52,024 nt of DNA. It comes from a virus. A program made the position numbers and the translations under genes. Under the pieces are notes generated by a model. It was not told the DNA's origin and did no database searches. It saw only the letters and a program-made list of their open reading frames with translations. This document shows positions 1 to 8,312 of the stretch, in pieces (positions within the stretch are counted from its first letter, which is position 1; each line of letters opens with the position of its first letter). Location of the stretch: IMG/VR virus record IMGVR_UViG_3300046519_000223, positions 1 through 52,024 of that record; one strand, 5' to 3'.

Positions 1-68
1 TTTCCAGGAGCTTCCACACCCACGTCTGACAAAAGTCATTTGGCTGACTCCCGTCAAGGTATGTCGCC

Positions 69-338
69 ATGTTATCGACTCTAGAACTACGCCACCTCGT
101 AGAGCAAAGCTTCCTCCCGACTCGCTGTGACTGTACGGTCGATCCACCTGCAGCGCTGACCGTTCGTTTTTATCACGGCACCTCGAATCAAGAAATCCTC
201 ACGGTCACCGGGATCCCGATTACCCCGCTCAACAACGGGTTTGCCATCGAGACCCTTATCGCGGATCTGCGAAACGACCTCGAACGTGTCAGCGCTACTG
301 CTCCTTGCTACTCGGCAAATCATACTGTCAAAAGGTAG
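69..338 (+). CDS. DUF1652-type small protein
   Basis: An 89-residue protein. Its opening MLSTLELRHLVE followed by FLPTRCDCTV and a later LTVTGIP stretch matches the Pseudomonas DUF1652 family as I remember it; the function is unknown. It has no membrane segment or signal. It converges with the minus-strand gene at 399-620. The same convergent arrangement of a DUF1652-like gene and a short minus-strand gene recurs at 37219-37697. It may be host DNA flanking the prophage or an accessory prophage gene; the sequence does not settle this. Confidence 0.75.
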   Translation: MLSTLELRHLVEQSFLPTRCDCTVDPPAALTVRFYHGTSNQEILTVTGIPITPLNNGFAIETLIADLRNDLERVSATAPCYSANHTVKR

Positions 339-398
339 CAGCGAAAAACGAAGGAAATAAAAAGCCGGCATCAGGGTCGGGCTGAGAAAGCTAATACC

Positions 399-620
399 CT
401 ATCTCCCGTCGTTCACGCCTTCCACTGCCCGGGCATAACGTGTAGTCGCCTCAGTTACCAGACGCTTTCGCTCGTCGCGATCGATAAATCCTTGTTTTAG
501 GTACACCTCTGCCAGTCGGAGCAATTCTTCATATTGCTCTTGCGCAGTCATTCGGATATCAGACCCATCCAGCAACTGATGCCAAGTTACAAGCGCTTGT
601 GATTTCCGGTCTTCGTACAT
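399..620 (-). CDS. Small protein, paralogue of the 37479-37697 gene
   Basis: A 73-residue protein of unknown function. An upstream in-frame start exists, but the ATG at 620 has a good AGAGGTG ribosome site, so it is preferred. The pattern QALVTWHQLL, then AQEQYEELLRLAEVY, then a C-terminal ERKRLVTEATTRYARAVE, is shared almost position for position with the 72-residue gene at 37479-37697 and more weakly with 35555-35797. It is soluble and probably mostly helical. It converges with the DUF1652 gene to its left. Confidence 0.7.
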   Translation of the reverse strand: MYEDRKSQALVTWHQLLDGSDIRMTAQEQYEELLRLAEVYLKQGFIDRDERKRLVTEATTRYARAVEGVNDGR

Positions 621-822
621 GGCAACACCTCTAAAGGGCTGTATGCGGTAGAGACCTCCGCTAGCGCGACGTTCAGCGGGGACGACATACGGCAAGTAAC
701 GATATGAACCAATTTTCATCCCGCCCGTCCTGTTACGCTTTTAAATTACTAGAATGGAGTCGGGTGATAATTACGACTTTTCGCATTAGCTGTTGAGGTT
801 GCGGAGTGTGAGAGGACAATTG

Positions 823-868
823 ATGGGGGGCCGCCTTCACCCTACACACTCGCCCCCTAGCCCCCCAT
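823..868. repeat. Inverted repeat with perfect 9-bp arms
   Basis: ATGGGGGGC at 823-831 pairs perfectly with GCCCCCCAT at 860-868 across a 28-base loop. No T-run follows on either strand, so it is not an ordinary terminator. It could be a protein-binding dyad near the attachment junction or a structured RNA element. Confidence 0.5.
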
Positions 869-952
869 GCACGCAGTACCCCTGTAAGACCTTGTGAAAT
901 GGCCGTTTTTACTGGCGCTCGCTGCAATCGAATGCCCACAAGTGCTTACACG

Positions 953-982
953 TGCGTGAGAGAGTCACGCAAAAGTCACGCA
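953..982. promoter_or_regulatory. Phased TCACGCA repeats, possible integrase or excisionase arm sites
   Basis: TGCGTGA (953-959) is the inverted form of two direct GTCACGCA copies at 964-971 and 975-982. The direct copies are exactly 11 bp apart, one helical turn. Short phased repeats of this kind in a non-coding junction resemble arm-type or Xis sites of tyrosine-integrase phages. The assignment is inference because no integrase is in view. Confidence 0.35.
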
Positions 983-1104
983 CCCTCCCACGGCGTCCTG
1001 CCGACCGAACACAATCCACCCATCGCAGTAGTGAATGACTGACACATCGCTGATATTCTCTCCGCCACGTTCGCCAGACATTAAGGGATGGAGGCGAAAA
1101 TAGA

Positions 1105-1140
1105 AGCCCCGAAGCCGCGAACCTTCGGGGCTTTGCTTTA
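1105..1140. terminator. Bidirectional terminator at the end of the late operon
   Basis: A 10-bp perfect stem, AGCCCCGAAG (1105-1114) with CTTCGGGGCT (1123-1132), is followed by T-rich sequence on both strands. Its position just past the last lysis gene fits the end of the minus-strand late transcript. Confidence 0.75.
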
Positions 1141-1144
1141 TCGG

Positions 1145-1234
1145 TTACTCAGCTATCGCGTAAATGATCAATGCTACAGCGAATACCCAGAAAACATTCA
1201 ATAACACTGACCACCATATAAACCCCTGATCCAT
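1145..1234 (-). CDS. 29-residue single-span membrane peptide
   Basis: A very short frame, ATG at 1234 to TAA at 1145, preceded by AAGGAAAGGCA, a strong ribosome site. The peptide starts MDQGFIWWSV and is almost entirely one membrane helix ending in IIYAIAE. It is the last frame of the late operon, directly after Rz1 and before the terminator. A role in lysis timing is possible from position only; no homology is recognised. Confidence 0.5.
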   Translation of the reverse strand: MDQGFIWWSVLLNVFWVFAVALIIYAIAE

Positions 1235-1321
1235 TGCCTTTCCTTGTGCAGGGCTTTAGTGCCTTGGCGGGAGTTTAACGCGTTACCTCTCTCACATACG
1301 CTTGGCACGCCGCCAGCGCGA

Positions 1322-1537
1322 TCAGTCCTTGGTCGCCGTCTCCTCTGATGGCGACAATTCGTTGAGCATGCGCGGGGTCAAGTCAGGTGCGCGTTCCTCC
1401 ATAAACCACGCCGCCGGCGCCGGTACCGGCTGACACTGAGCAACCACTGGCTGAATCCGTGGCGTCGAGTAGGACTGACAGCCGTAGATCAGCAGTGGCA
1501 AGGCGATCACGCAGGCGAGCCTGATTGGTTTGAGCAT
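1322..1537 (-). CDS. Rz1: Outer-membrane spanin subunit (Rz1-like lipoprotein)
   Basis: A 71-residue lipoprotein with signal sequence and lipobox LIYGC (Cys20), followed by a short proline-containing mature part. It starts inside the Rz gene (1383-1796) in another frame, overlapping it by 155 bases, the usual embedded Rz/Rz1 arrangement. The mature protein would sit in the inner leaflet of the outer membrane and join Rz across the periplasm to fuse the membranes at lysis. This is the first of two spanin pairs in the window. Confidence 0.8.
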   Translation of the reverse strand: MLKPIRLACVIALPLLIYGCQSYSTPRIQPVVAQCQPVPAPAAWFMEERAPDLTPRMLNELSPSEETATKD

Positions 1538-1796
1538 CGCTCAGTTCCTTGTAGTGGGTTTGGTCGCTGGCTGATAGACGCTGCTCCAGCGCTAGGCGCT
1601 TGGCCTGATCGGCGCGGATCTGGGCGGCGGCAGCATTGCTGATGCCGGCCAGATCGGACTGGTGCAGTCGGGCCTGCTCGGCAAGCTGCTTGCCGTAACG
1701 CCAGTCCTGCACTTTCCATGCGGAAAAACAAGCAATCGCCATCAGGAGCGCCACAAACGCCACCGTGCCGCCGATCCGCCACGACAGCGGAATCAC
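1383..1796 (-). CDS. Rz: Inner-membrane spanin subunit (Rz-like)
   Basis: A 137-residue type II membrane protein: an N-terminal span of about residues 7-25 (GGTVAFVALLMAIACF), then a long Ala/Gln/Lys-rich helical periplasmic part. The GTG start at 1796 overlaps the endolysin stop (GTGA). It partners the Rz1 lipoprotein nested in its 3' half. The frame is open further upstream, but that region is the endolysin gene, so the overlapping GTG is preferred. Confidence 0.8.
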   Translation of the reverse strand: MIPLSWRIGGTVAFVALLMAIACFSAWKVQDWRYGKQLAEQARLHQSDLAGISNAAAAQIRADQAKRLALEQRLSASDQTHYKELSDAQTNQARLRDRLATADLRLSVLLDATDSASGCSVSAGTGAGGVVYGGTRT

Positions 1797-2326
1797 GCCA
1801 GCACCGCCAACGCCTTTGCCCACAACTTCAGCCGCTCCGCCTGGCCATTGAGCCCTCCGTTGATCCGACGGGTGATGGTTTCGAACTTGTCGGCATCGGC
1901 CAGGGTGTTCAGCCCCTTGGTCGCCCAGAACCATGCAGCCGACAAACAGGCGTACTGCGGCTGCTCCAGCAGTTCCGGTTGGCTGATCAAGTCCAGAGCG
2001 AGTGCTTCGCCGCACGTCGCGTAGTTGGCTCGACCGGTGATCTGGATCAGACCCCGCCCGCGATACTTGAAGCCGTCACCGGAAACAGTATTGCCAAGGT
2101 CTGCCCGACCCTCGTACTTGGCCTGGGCAGTGGTTGGCCCCCAAATCTCGCGAACATAGACCAACTGTCCTGACTCATGACCGATCTGGGCGATGAACGC
2201 GGCCACGCGCCTGACCGCGACAATCTGAAACCGCTGCATCGCCGTGTTGAGGACAGGTGCAAAAACGCCGGCTTTGGCGCCGGCGTTCGGGAGGATCTGC
2301 AGCAACTGCTGCGCGGTGATGGGCAT
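1793..2326 (-). CDS. Endolysin, glycoside hydrolase family 19
   Basis: A 177-residue chitinase-like lysozyme cleaving the peptidoglycan sugar backbone. The catalytic acid Glu51 lies in IGHESGQ, and the family signature YEGRADLGN ... GDGFKYRGRG ... IQITGRANY follows. It has no signal peptide or anchor, so it needs a holin to reach the wall. The ATG at 2326 is chosen over an upstream in-frame start because GGAG lies seven bases before it. A terminator hairpin sits immediately upstream, so the gene may depend on late antitermination. Confidence 0.9.
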   Translation of the reverse strand: MPITAQQLLQILPNAGAKAGVFAPVLNTAMQRFQIVAVRRVAAFIAQIGHESGQLVYVREIWGPTTAQAKYEGRADLGNTVSGDGFKYRGRGLIQITGRANYATCGEALALDLISQPELLEQPQYACLSAAWFWATKGLNTLADADKFETITRRINGGLNGQAERLKLWAKALAVLA

Positions 2327-2342
2327 GCTTTTCTCCAGGCAA

Positions 2343-2365
2343 TAAAAAACCCGCTCAAGGCGGGG
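2343..2365 (-). terminator. Terminator fused to the endolysin ribosome site
   Basis: On the minus strand a CCCGC/GCGGG hairpin with a T6 tract is followed at once by ATTGCCTGGAGAAAAGC and the endolysin ATG. The same block precedes the tail gene at 8257, and a remnant is at 2693-2730. Confidence 0.65.
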
Positions 2366-2465
2366 GATCTCGGACAATGCTCATTTGCTAAAATTGAATT
2401 AGACGTGCACTCAGGCACTGGACCCGATCTCTGCTAATGCGCGCCCTTCTTGGCAGGAGCAGATC

Positions 2466-2624
2466 ATGAAAAGTGCAACATTTACGGGCATCTTGATAGC
2501 GCTGATCCTTTTAGGGTGCGTCGTAGCCGTCCCCCAAAAATCCGAAGGACAGAAAGATAGCAACTCTATTTCTTGTACCGTACCTCCGGTGAATCAACCG
2601 GGTTGCTTAAGGCGTTTTCCATGA
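2466..2624 (+). CDS. 52-residue lipoprotein, opposite to the late operon
   Basis: The ATG at 2466 follows AGGAGCAGATC, a strong ribosome site. The protein has a lysine near its start, a hydrophobic core and lipobox LLGC (Cys18), then a short hydrophilic tail with two more cysteines (SCTVPPVNQPGC). It lies on the plus strand between endolysin and tail-fibre assembly genes. That position, the opposite strand and export fit a moron, for example a surface-modifying or superinfection-exclusion lipoprotein; no family is recognised. Confidence 0.6.
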   Translation: MKSATFTGILIALILLGCVVAVPQKSEGQKDSNSISCTVPPVNQPGCLRRFP

Positions 2625-2692
2625 CCTTTGAAGTGATGCGATCTAAAGTCCATTGTTGGAAGCCAGTCAGTCCAACTGAGTGGTAAAGAACA

Positions 2693-2730
2693 CTTTTCTC
2701 CAGGCAAAAATAAACCCGCACTTGGCGGGC
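2693..2730 (-). other. Orphan copy of the terminator-ribosome-site block
   Basis: On the minus strand this reads CCCGCCAAGTGCGGG, then TTTATTTTTGCCTGGAGAAAAGTG. It is the same terminator plus Shine-Dalgarno block found before the genes starting at 2326 and 8257, but only an eight-codon frame (GTG TTC TTT ...) follows. It looks like the leader of a lost or replaced gene. Confidence 0.5.
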
Positions 2731-2749
2731 ATCAGAGTTGCTGTCTCGG

Positions 2750-3211
2750 TTACGGGGAGGTCGGCCACGTCAGCACTGGCATGCTGCACTCAGGGAAGCC
2801 ATCAGCTGTGGGTAGATCGCGAAGCGCTTGGCGGTAAGCCAGCACGGCACTCAGATTGGTTGGTGTAAGTGATGGAGTGACGCCCATCAGCAGTTCGTCG
2901 TTATGCCGCGTCATCATCCAATCAGACATGTACAGAAGCTGGGTGCGCTGCATCCTGGCAAGCTCGGACGGCGTATATGCAGGCGGTTGTTCCGGCTCGG
3001 GTTCCGGCTCGGGCGCTGGTCGCTCGCTCAACAGCCATTCTTGTGCGGCTTCGTCAAACTTGCAGATCGCGACAGCCGCGTCGAACGCTGGCGGTTCGAT
3101 GGCAGTAGCGTTGCCCGGAATAAGGTACACGCCAGGCTCTAGTGGCGACTCGTAAGCGTCCGCGTAACCGGCGAATTCAAACGTATCGGGGTAATAACTG
3201 AAAACAATCAT
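2750..3211 (-). CDS. Tail fibre assembly protein
   Basis: A 153-residue protein with the layout of phage fibre-assembly chaperones: an N-terminal fibre-like part, a flexible segment PAPEPEPEPEQPP (about 65-77), then a C-terminal stretch with MSDWMMTRHNDE and YRQALRDLP, typical of this group. It lies directly after the fibre gene, with AAGGAG six bases before the start. It probably helps the fibre fold or trimerise. Confidence 0.75.
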   Translation of the reverse strand: MIVFSYYPDTFEFAGYADAYESPLEPGVYLIPGNATAIEPPAFDAAVAICKFDEAAQEWLLSERPAPEPEPEPEQPPAYTPSELARMQRTQLLYMSDWMMTRHNDELLMGVTPSLTPTNLSAVLAYRQALRDLPTADGFPECSMPVLTWPTSP

Positions 3212-3221
3212 GTGTCGCTCC

Positions 3222-4421
3222 TTAGTATTTAATGCACGCCAAAAGTGCAGTGCTCTTCACTCGAGTCTCTGAACCACTACCCGAAGAGCCTGTGTTACCT
3301 GCAGACCAGTTCGCAAGTGTGGTACTGCCGCCACTGGCTGCCGTTGTGAAGAATGACCCAGCGCCGGGAAGCGAGTGGTTGTGCGACGGGTATGCATCGG
3401 CCTGATAGCTACCAAACACCCGCCCGGTATCAACGTTCGCGCCATTATCCCAACCGCGTGCCACCCTGGCGCGCATTTCTGGAACGTTGAACGTGGTCGA
3501 GCCATCACCCACACCAAATGGGCAGATAACAACGGTTGTTGTAGCGGTGGCCGTGGCGTTTGCAGACAGTGTGATGGTGCTGCCACCAACGGCAGTGATA
3601 GTTGCGGCTACGGGAATACCGGGTCCGCTAATCGGCATGCCGACCCACATGGCTTGCGGGCTGGCCACGCTTGAAATGCTGTTACTGCCCGATGTAACCG
3701 TGCCGGTTGGCTGCGCTGTGATGGCGTTGAACAGGGTTGCGAACGTCACCCGCGACACTGCTGCGCCGTTGGCCGCCAAGAAGCCAGCTGGTGGAGACAT
3801 TATTGCAAACCAGTCGACCTTTCCAGGCTGACTAAGCAACGTCGTCGCTTGTCCCAGCGTCAGCGCGTGCTGGCTTTGCGTGGCGTTGGCCACTTGCTCT
3901 GCAGCCCCGGTGCAGAACAGCAAGATGTAAGAGCCTCCGCCAACGGAGCTATTCCACTGAGCCCATGCCTCGCCGTTAGCAACAATTTCGCCACCCTGGA
4001 GAGCGGAGTGAGCGCCCCCGACGAGCGCTACGACACCAAGGCCATCATTGATTGTGCAGGCCCCAGTATTAGCGGTGACCGCTTTGAAACGGATGGGAAC
4101 GCTATCGCTACGGGCAGTGATGGCAGGCGTAAAGTTGCACACATAAGCATTGGCCGCTCCGGAATCGACGGCAAAACTGCTCGCACTGACGGCATCCCGC
4201 AGTGTGGAGTCCAGCGGTCCCATATCCAGCCAGGCAGTATTCGCGCTGTTACGCTTTTTCAAGCGATTCGTGCCAGTGTCAGCCCAGACCTGACAGGGGA
4301 GTGTCGTACCTGGCGCTCCCGCTCCGCTGCTTTGCGAGGCGAGCGCCTGTAGAGCGGCATTCATATCGGTTCGGAACGTTAGGCCAGGCCCATTGGCAAC
4401 GTCCATATCATGCTGCGACAT
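3222..4421 (-). CDS. Tail fibre with phage tail-collar domain
   Basis: A 399-residue receptor-binding fibre. The middle and C-terminal part carries a tail-collar signature: KVDWFAIMSPPAGFLAANGA, then GDGSTTFNVPEMRARVARGWD, VFGSYQADAYPSHNHS and a C-terminal ALLACIKY. The N-terminal part, with a TLPCQVWADTGTNRLKKR segment, probably attaches to the tail tip. A Ser/Thr/Ala-rich stretch near residues 240-295 interrupts the collar fold. It follows J and precedes its assembly gene, so it probably sets host range. Confidence 0.85.
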   Translation of the reverse strand: MSQHDMDVANGPGLTFRTDMNAALQALASQSSGAGAPGTTLPCQVWADTGTNRLKKRNSANTAWLDMGPLDSTLRDAVSASSFAVDSGAANAYVCNFTPAITARSDSVPIRFKAVTANTGACTINDGLGVVALVGGAHSALQGGEIVANGEAWAQWNSSVGGGSYILLFCTGAAEQVANATQSQHALTLGQATTLLSQPGKVDWFAIMSPPAGFLAANGAAVSRVTFATLFNAITAQPTGTVTSGSNSISSVASPQAMWVGMPISGPGIPVAATITAVGGSTITLSANATATATTTVVICPFGVGDGSTTFNVPEMRARVARGWDNGANVDTGRVFGSYQADAYPSHNHSLPGAGSFFTTAASGGSTTLANWSAGNTGSSGSGSETRVKSTALLACIKY

Positions 4422-4424
4422 AGG

Positions 4425-7400
4425 TCAGTATCCCTTTGAGATGTAGTCGATAGAGCGGCCCGACTGGGCGACTCCGCCGGAATTGCGGATGAAGACGGTG
4501 AAGCCGGTAGCCGTCTTTACCGAGACGTCCAGGTAGTCGCCAGGGGAAAGCCCTTGCGCGGTAAGGCTGACAGCAGGGGTTGCGTTGAACGGCGGCGAAT
4601 AGCTGATAACCAAACCGCCCGCGGGAACTGGAAGGTCATTTCCACTATCAATGCGATCGGGCATGTCGATCACCACCTCAAGCTTGGAAACGTCGATCCA
4701 GTGCGAAGTCAGCTGGACAGATCCGCGCAACTGGAAGTCGAACAGGCGCGCGCGATAGTCGCCGACGACAAACGGCTTCCACGCCGACCACGCTTCTGGG
4801 TAAACGTCCGATGTGCGCACCCAGAGCGACAGCGAGGCGCCGCTAGGCGGATCACCATCAATGCCGAGCAGTACATCGAAGTCCACCACTGAGTCGATGT
4901 AGGTACCGTCGTCATACAGCGCGGCCTCTACATCAGCGGTCAGTCGGCAGTCATAGACGTAGCCGAGGTCCGCCGGCGCAGCGAAGCTGTACGTCGCCGA
5001 CAGCAACGAGCCGCCGTACTTATCAATCTCGCCGAGCAGCGCATCGATATCCGTCACATCATCCACGAGCCCAGCACCCGACAGCTTCAGTACCCCCTCT
5101 GCAGCGGCTGCATTGACCGCCTCCCCGGTGAAGGCAGGCGACTCGGTAACCGTCAGCACCACGTTGGACGGCAGAGTTGCCTGCGCATCCGACCAGACCT
5201 CGGTGATAGGCCCGCCGACTCCAGAGGAGTCGACCGCACGCGCCAGGTACTTGCCCGGCAGCAACGCCACCACGGACGATGTTGAGCGCCCCGCTACCTC
5301 GATCAGCGGCAAAGCGGCGTCCCAAGTGGCCGCGGTATTGCGCGCATGACGAATGGCGATACTGCCGCCAAGCTTCACGTCCAGCTCTGGAACGGGGTCC
5401 CACGCCAGCGTTGCTACGCTGTTGATGACGTCCAGCCTCAGGCCGACTAGCGCCGTCGGTGGCGCCAGCAACGCCTGAGCGGTATAGGTCTGGATCGATG
5501 CCTCGCCGGAGAGTCCGAGCACGGACTTTGGCGTAACACGAACGGACCACAGGCCCGAGGATGCAGAATCGAAGTCGATGCTGGGCGTCGACACTTCACC
5601 GACATACTCCCAGTTCCCTCCCGGCTTCATTACCTCGATCTGATAGCGCATCGCCCGCGCCGACTGGGTCCAGCTGACCGACAGTCGCGCGGCGGCAAGT
5701 CCAGTACCGGTGTCGTACAGCGACTCAAGGAACGTCAGCTGCCCGACTGCATCTGGCTTAGCCAGGTTGACGATGCTGGTCGGGTTGTCGACGTCCGGTG
5801 TGCCGTACTCGACTTGGTTGAACTTGTCCGGGTCATACGCCACGGCGTTGATCGCGTAGGTGCCGTCGTCACCTTCGCTGATACCGATAACGCGAAACTT
5901 CTGCGTATCCAGTGCCGGAGTCGAAAAAACCCACGGCGCAGTAGCCAGCGGTGCTGTCGCAAGCGGCGGGGACACAGTGATTGATGTCGCGCCGGTGCCT
6001 ACAGTCACAGCTGCGCTCGCATAACTACCATCAGGCATGACCACGCCAACAACGCCCGCACCCGCAAAGCCGATTGGAGCATCCAGCAACAGGGTTGAAG
6101 CCGTGCTCCCCGCCAGCAGTCGCCCGCCATTACGTGCGCCGGCCCGATTGGCATCAGCGATGTCGATGATATCGCCAGGGACTGGAAGAGCACCGGCAGC
6201 GCCGACAGCAAAGGTTACCGCCTCGCTTTCGGCGTATAGCAGCCAGCGGCCCAGGCGCCGAGCCTGCCCGCGCGACGTGCAGCCTACAGCCACAACATCG
6301 CTCTGCTGGATCCGATTCCACTTGGCAATCAATTCTGGGCGCTCGACGATCTCGACCGATTGTTTGTATTGCTGAAGCGGATCATTCCAAGTAACAGCTG
6401 CAACGTTGTAGCGCTGATCCGAGGCGACAGACTGGTAGCTGAATTCACCCCCGACCACATCCGAATTGGTGAACGGAAGTCGGCTGGATCGCGGAGCATC
6501 CTGTACAGCAGTCAGGGTGCCGCCAGCCCAGAAGCAAATCGCCCTGAACACCGACACCATGTCATTTACGAGCTTCCAGGCGTCCTGTTGCGTGGTCAGC
6601 GCCAGGTTGCAAGTGAACCGCGGCTCCATGCCGCCGTAGCCGTTCGGGACCATCACGTCGCAATACTGCGCAATGCTGTACAGCGCGTACTTTTCAATCA
6701 GCGTTGAGTCGAGCAGGCCACCCAATCCATAACGCGTATTGGTCAGCATGTCGTACCAGATCCAGGCTGGATTATCCGTCCAGGCGCGGACAAATGAACC
6801 GCTCCAAGATCCGGTGTAGGCGCGAGTGACTGGGTTGTAGTTGCTCGGGATCCTGACCTTCAATCCCTTGACCAAGAAGGCCATGCGCGGAATGCTGGCG
6901 AACTGCTGCGCATCAATGCTGACACCGCACAGCGCAGTATTTGGATAGCGCAGCTTTTCATCCCATATGAGCGTAAACGAATCGAAAAACGTTCGGTTCT
7001 GGATCGCAGAGCTGGTCGAATCGCCCCCCATTCGGGTTGCCCGGATATAACGCGGCAGGCCGCCAGATACCGGCAAACGCAGATAGTACGAAAACTGCGT
7101 GCGGCTCATGGTTTTGCCATTGATCAAAATGTCTTCGCACAGCTGATACCACGCGCCGCTGCCAAGCTTGGCCTCCAGGCGAAAAATCGCCGAAGAGCCA
7201 CCTGTGTCGCCGTTTTGCGTATTCTGCGAGGACAGCTGCGGAACGCCGATAGTCACGCGGACTGCATCTGCATCGGTGTCGGTGATGGCGCGCTCGATGG
7301 GAACCCATCCTCTCAGTTCGACGCCAACCGACTGCTCGGCCTCAAGTCCGGTGATCGGCATATAGCTCTGCCACTGGGTGCCGGTGCGCGTATCGATGCT

Positions 7401-7637
7401 GACGCTGGAAAAGTTGTAGCTGCCGTCGGGGTTCTGTAGCGGCACATCGTCGAAGAAGATGCCCTGATCCCCACCGACGATGCCTTCTATCTCGCCCTCG
7501 CAGATTGCATGCAGTACCCGCACATGCTGACGCGAACGTAGGCTGTCCGGCGCTTCTACGGCGGCGCGTGCTGAACCGCTACCACTTCCGCCACCCTTAC
7601 CACCACCGCCTTTGCGGCCAACAATGACTTCGCTCAT
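4425..7637 (-). CDS. J: Tail tip attachment protein, J-like
   Basis: A 1070-residue central tail-tip and host-specificity protein of the lambda J type. The Gly-rich N terminus (about 8-25) leads into RVLHAICEGEIEGIVGG (39-55), a hallmark of J proteins. Phage tail-tip domains follow to about residue 620, then fibronectin-III-like segments (about 640-830) and a variable C-terminal receptor region. It overlaps gene I upstream by four bases (ATGA). The plus-strand frames within it are shadows. Confidence 0.93.
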   Translation of the reverse strand: MSEVIVGRKGGGGKGGGSGSGSARAAVEAPDSLRSRQHVRVLHAICEGEIEGIVGGDQGIFFDDVPLQNPDGSYNFSSVSIDTRTGTQWQSYMPITGLEAEQSVGVELRGWVPIERAITDTDADAVRVTIGVPQLSSQNTQNGDTGGSSAIFRLEAKLGSGAWYQLCEDILINGKTMSRTQFSYYLRLPVSGGLPRYIRATRMGGDSTSSAIQNRTFFDSFTLIWDEKLRYPNTALCGVSIDAQQFASIPRMAFLVKGLKVRIPSNYNPVTRAYTGSWSGSFVRAWTDNPAWIWYDMLTNTRYGLGGLLDSTLIEKYALYSIAQYCDVMVPNGYGGMEPRFTCNLALTTQQDAWKLVNDMVSVFRAICFWAGGTLTAVQDAPRSSRLPFTNSDVVGGEFSYQSVASDQRYNVAAVTWNDPLQQYKQSVEIVERPELIAKWNRIQQSDVVAVGCTSRGQARRLGRWLLYAESEAVTFAVGAAGALPVPGDIIDIADANRAGARNGGRLLAGSTASTLLLDAPIGFAGAGVVGVVMPDGSYASAAVTVGTGATSITVSPPLATAPLATAPWVFSTPALDTQKFRVIGISEGDDGTYAINAVAYDPDKFNQVEYGTPDVDNPTSIVNLAKPDAVGQLTFLESLYDTGTGLAAARLSVSWTQSARAMRYQIEVMKPGGNWEYVGEVSTPSIDFDSASSGLWSVRVTPKSVLGLSGEASIQTYTAQALLAPPTALVGLRLDVINSVATLAWDPVPELDVKLGGSIAIRHARNTAATWDAALPLIEVAGRSTSSVVALLPGKYLARAVDSSGVGGPITEVWSDAQATLPSNVVLTVTESPAFTGEAVNAAAAEGVLKLSGAGLVDDVTDIDALLGEIDKYGGSLLSATYSFAAPADLGYVYDCRLTADVEAALYDDGTYIDSVVDFDVLLGIDGDPPSGASLSLWVRTSDVYPEAWSAWKPFVVGDYRARLFDFQLRGSVQLTSHWIDVSKLEVVIDMPDRIDSGNDLPVPAGGLVISYSPPFNATPAVSLTAQGLSPGDYLDVSVKTATGFTVFIRNSGGVAQSGRSIDYISKGY

Positions 7638-8257
7638 GCGGGGATCGCCTCTGCCCAGGTGCCAATTGCAACAACGCTGGAGCCGACCAGCATCTTCCCG
7701 TAGATAACCGGCACCGGAAGGCCTTGCTGCGTCGAGTTGAAAGCGCCGTTGAACAGGTAGCTTGGCTTGTTCTCGGTGCTGGCTTGTTCTTGCTGGCTGG
7801 CGGCCTTGGGCACCGGGGTGAGCATCTGGATGATGCCACCTGCCATCATGGCTATACCCGTCGAAATTAACGCCGCACCAACTGGGGAGCCGGCCCCTTG
7901 GCTCATTACTGTCAGGACGACCCCCACCACAATAAGCACGGCGCCAAGCACCGTCTGAAACAAGCCGCCGTTCTTGCTGCCTGTCAGTACCGGAACGATC
8001 CGAATCTCAGTCGTCCCGCTAAGGCGTAATTCCTGCTCTCCGACATTTTCCCTGTTGCGGAAAATGGCGAAGCGCAGACCACGGCGAGCCGACTCTCGAA
8101 TGAAGTCCTCAAAGCCTGGGATCGTATGCTTAAGGGCGCTGAATGCCTCTGCAGCCGTACCGGTTTCGAGCAGGCGAAAACGCTCACGGCCGAAGGTCTG
8201 GGCCAGGCTGCCAGAGAACAAAATCCTGGTCATTCCCTTGTTATTGGCAGCGCTCAT
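7634..8257 (-). CDS. I: Tail assembly protein, I-like
   Basis: A 207-residue homologue of lambda I: ILFSGSLAQTFGRERF at the N terminus, EIRIVPVLTGSKNGGLFQ, then a long hydrophobic Gly/Ala stretch (about 105-150, VLGAVLIVVGVVLTVMSQGA ... AGGIIQMLTPVP) and a C-terminal part. The frame is open upstream, but the start at 8257 is preferred because CGGAGAAAAG lies just before it, directly behind a terminator hairpin. It probably acts in tail-tip assembly with K and J. Confidence 0.88.
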   Translation of the reverse strand: MSAANNKGMTRILFSGSLAQTFGRERFRLLETGTAAEAFSALKHTIPGFEDFIRESARRGLRFAIFRNRENVGEQELRLSGTTEIRIVPVLTGSKNGGLFQTVLGAVLIVVGVVLTVMSQGAGSPVGAALISTGIAMMAGGIIQMLTPVPKAASQQEQASTENKPSYLFNGAFNSTQQGLPVPVIYGKMLVGSSVVAIGTWAEAIPA

Positions 8258-8272
8258 ACTTTTCTCCGGGCA

Positions 8273-8297
8273 ATAAAAAACCGCCCTTAGGCGGTTT
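8273..8297 (-). terminator. Terminator fused to the gene I ribosome site
   Basis: A stem of AACCGCC/GGCGGTT with a T6 tract on the minus strand, then ATTGCCCGGAGAAAAGT and ATG. It separates the small lipoprotein gene upstream from the I and J genes. Confidence 0.7.
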
Positions 8298-8312
8298 TGA
8301 TGTTGTGGTGAC

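Larger units (their letters stand above)
621..1144. other. Gene-poor 524-base stretch at the left end of the phage region
   Basis: No convincing gene. The 68-codon minus-strand frame at 733-939 has no ribosome site and an implausible composition. The stretch holds a 9-bp-arm inverted repeat (823-868), phased TCACGCA repeats (953-982) and a strong terminator (1105-1140). This is where the left attachment junction would be expected if the late operon ends at the lysis genes, but no att core can be named without the other end. Confidence 0.6.

Noticed and set aside
733-939. 68-codon minus-strand frame in the left junction
   Set aside because: No ribosome site, and it runs through the inverted repeat at 823-868.
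1662-2173. Plus-strand frames across the endolysin and Rz genes
   Set aside because: Composition typical of reverse reading; the minus-strand lysis genes are certain.
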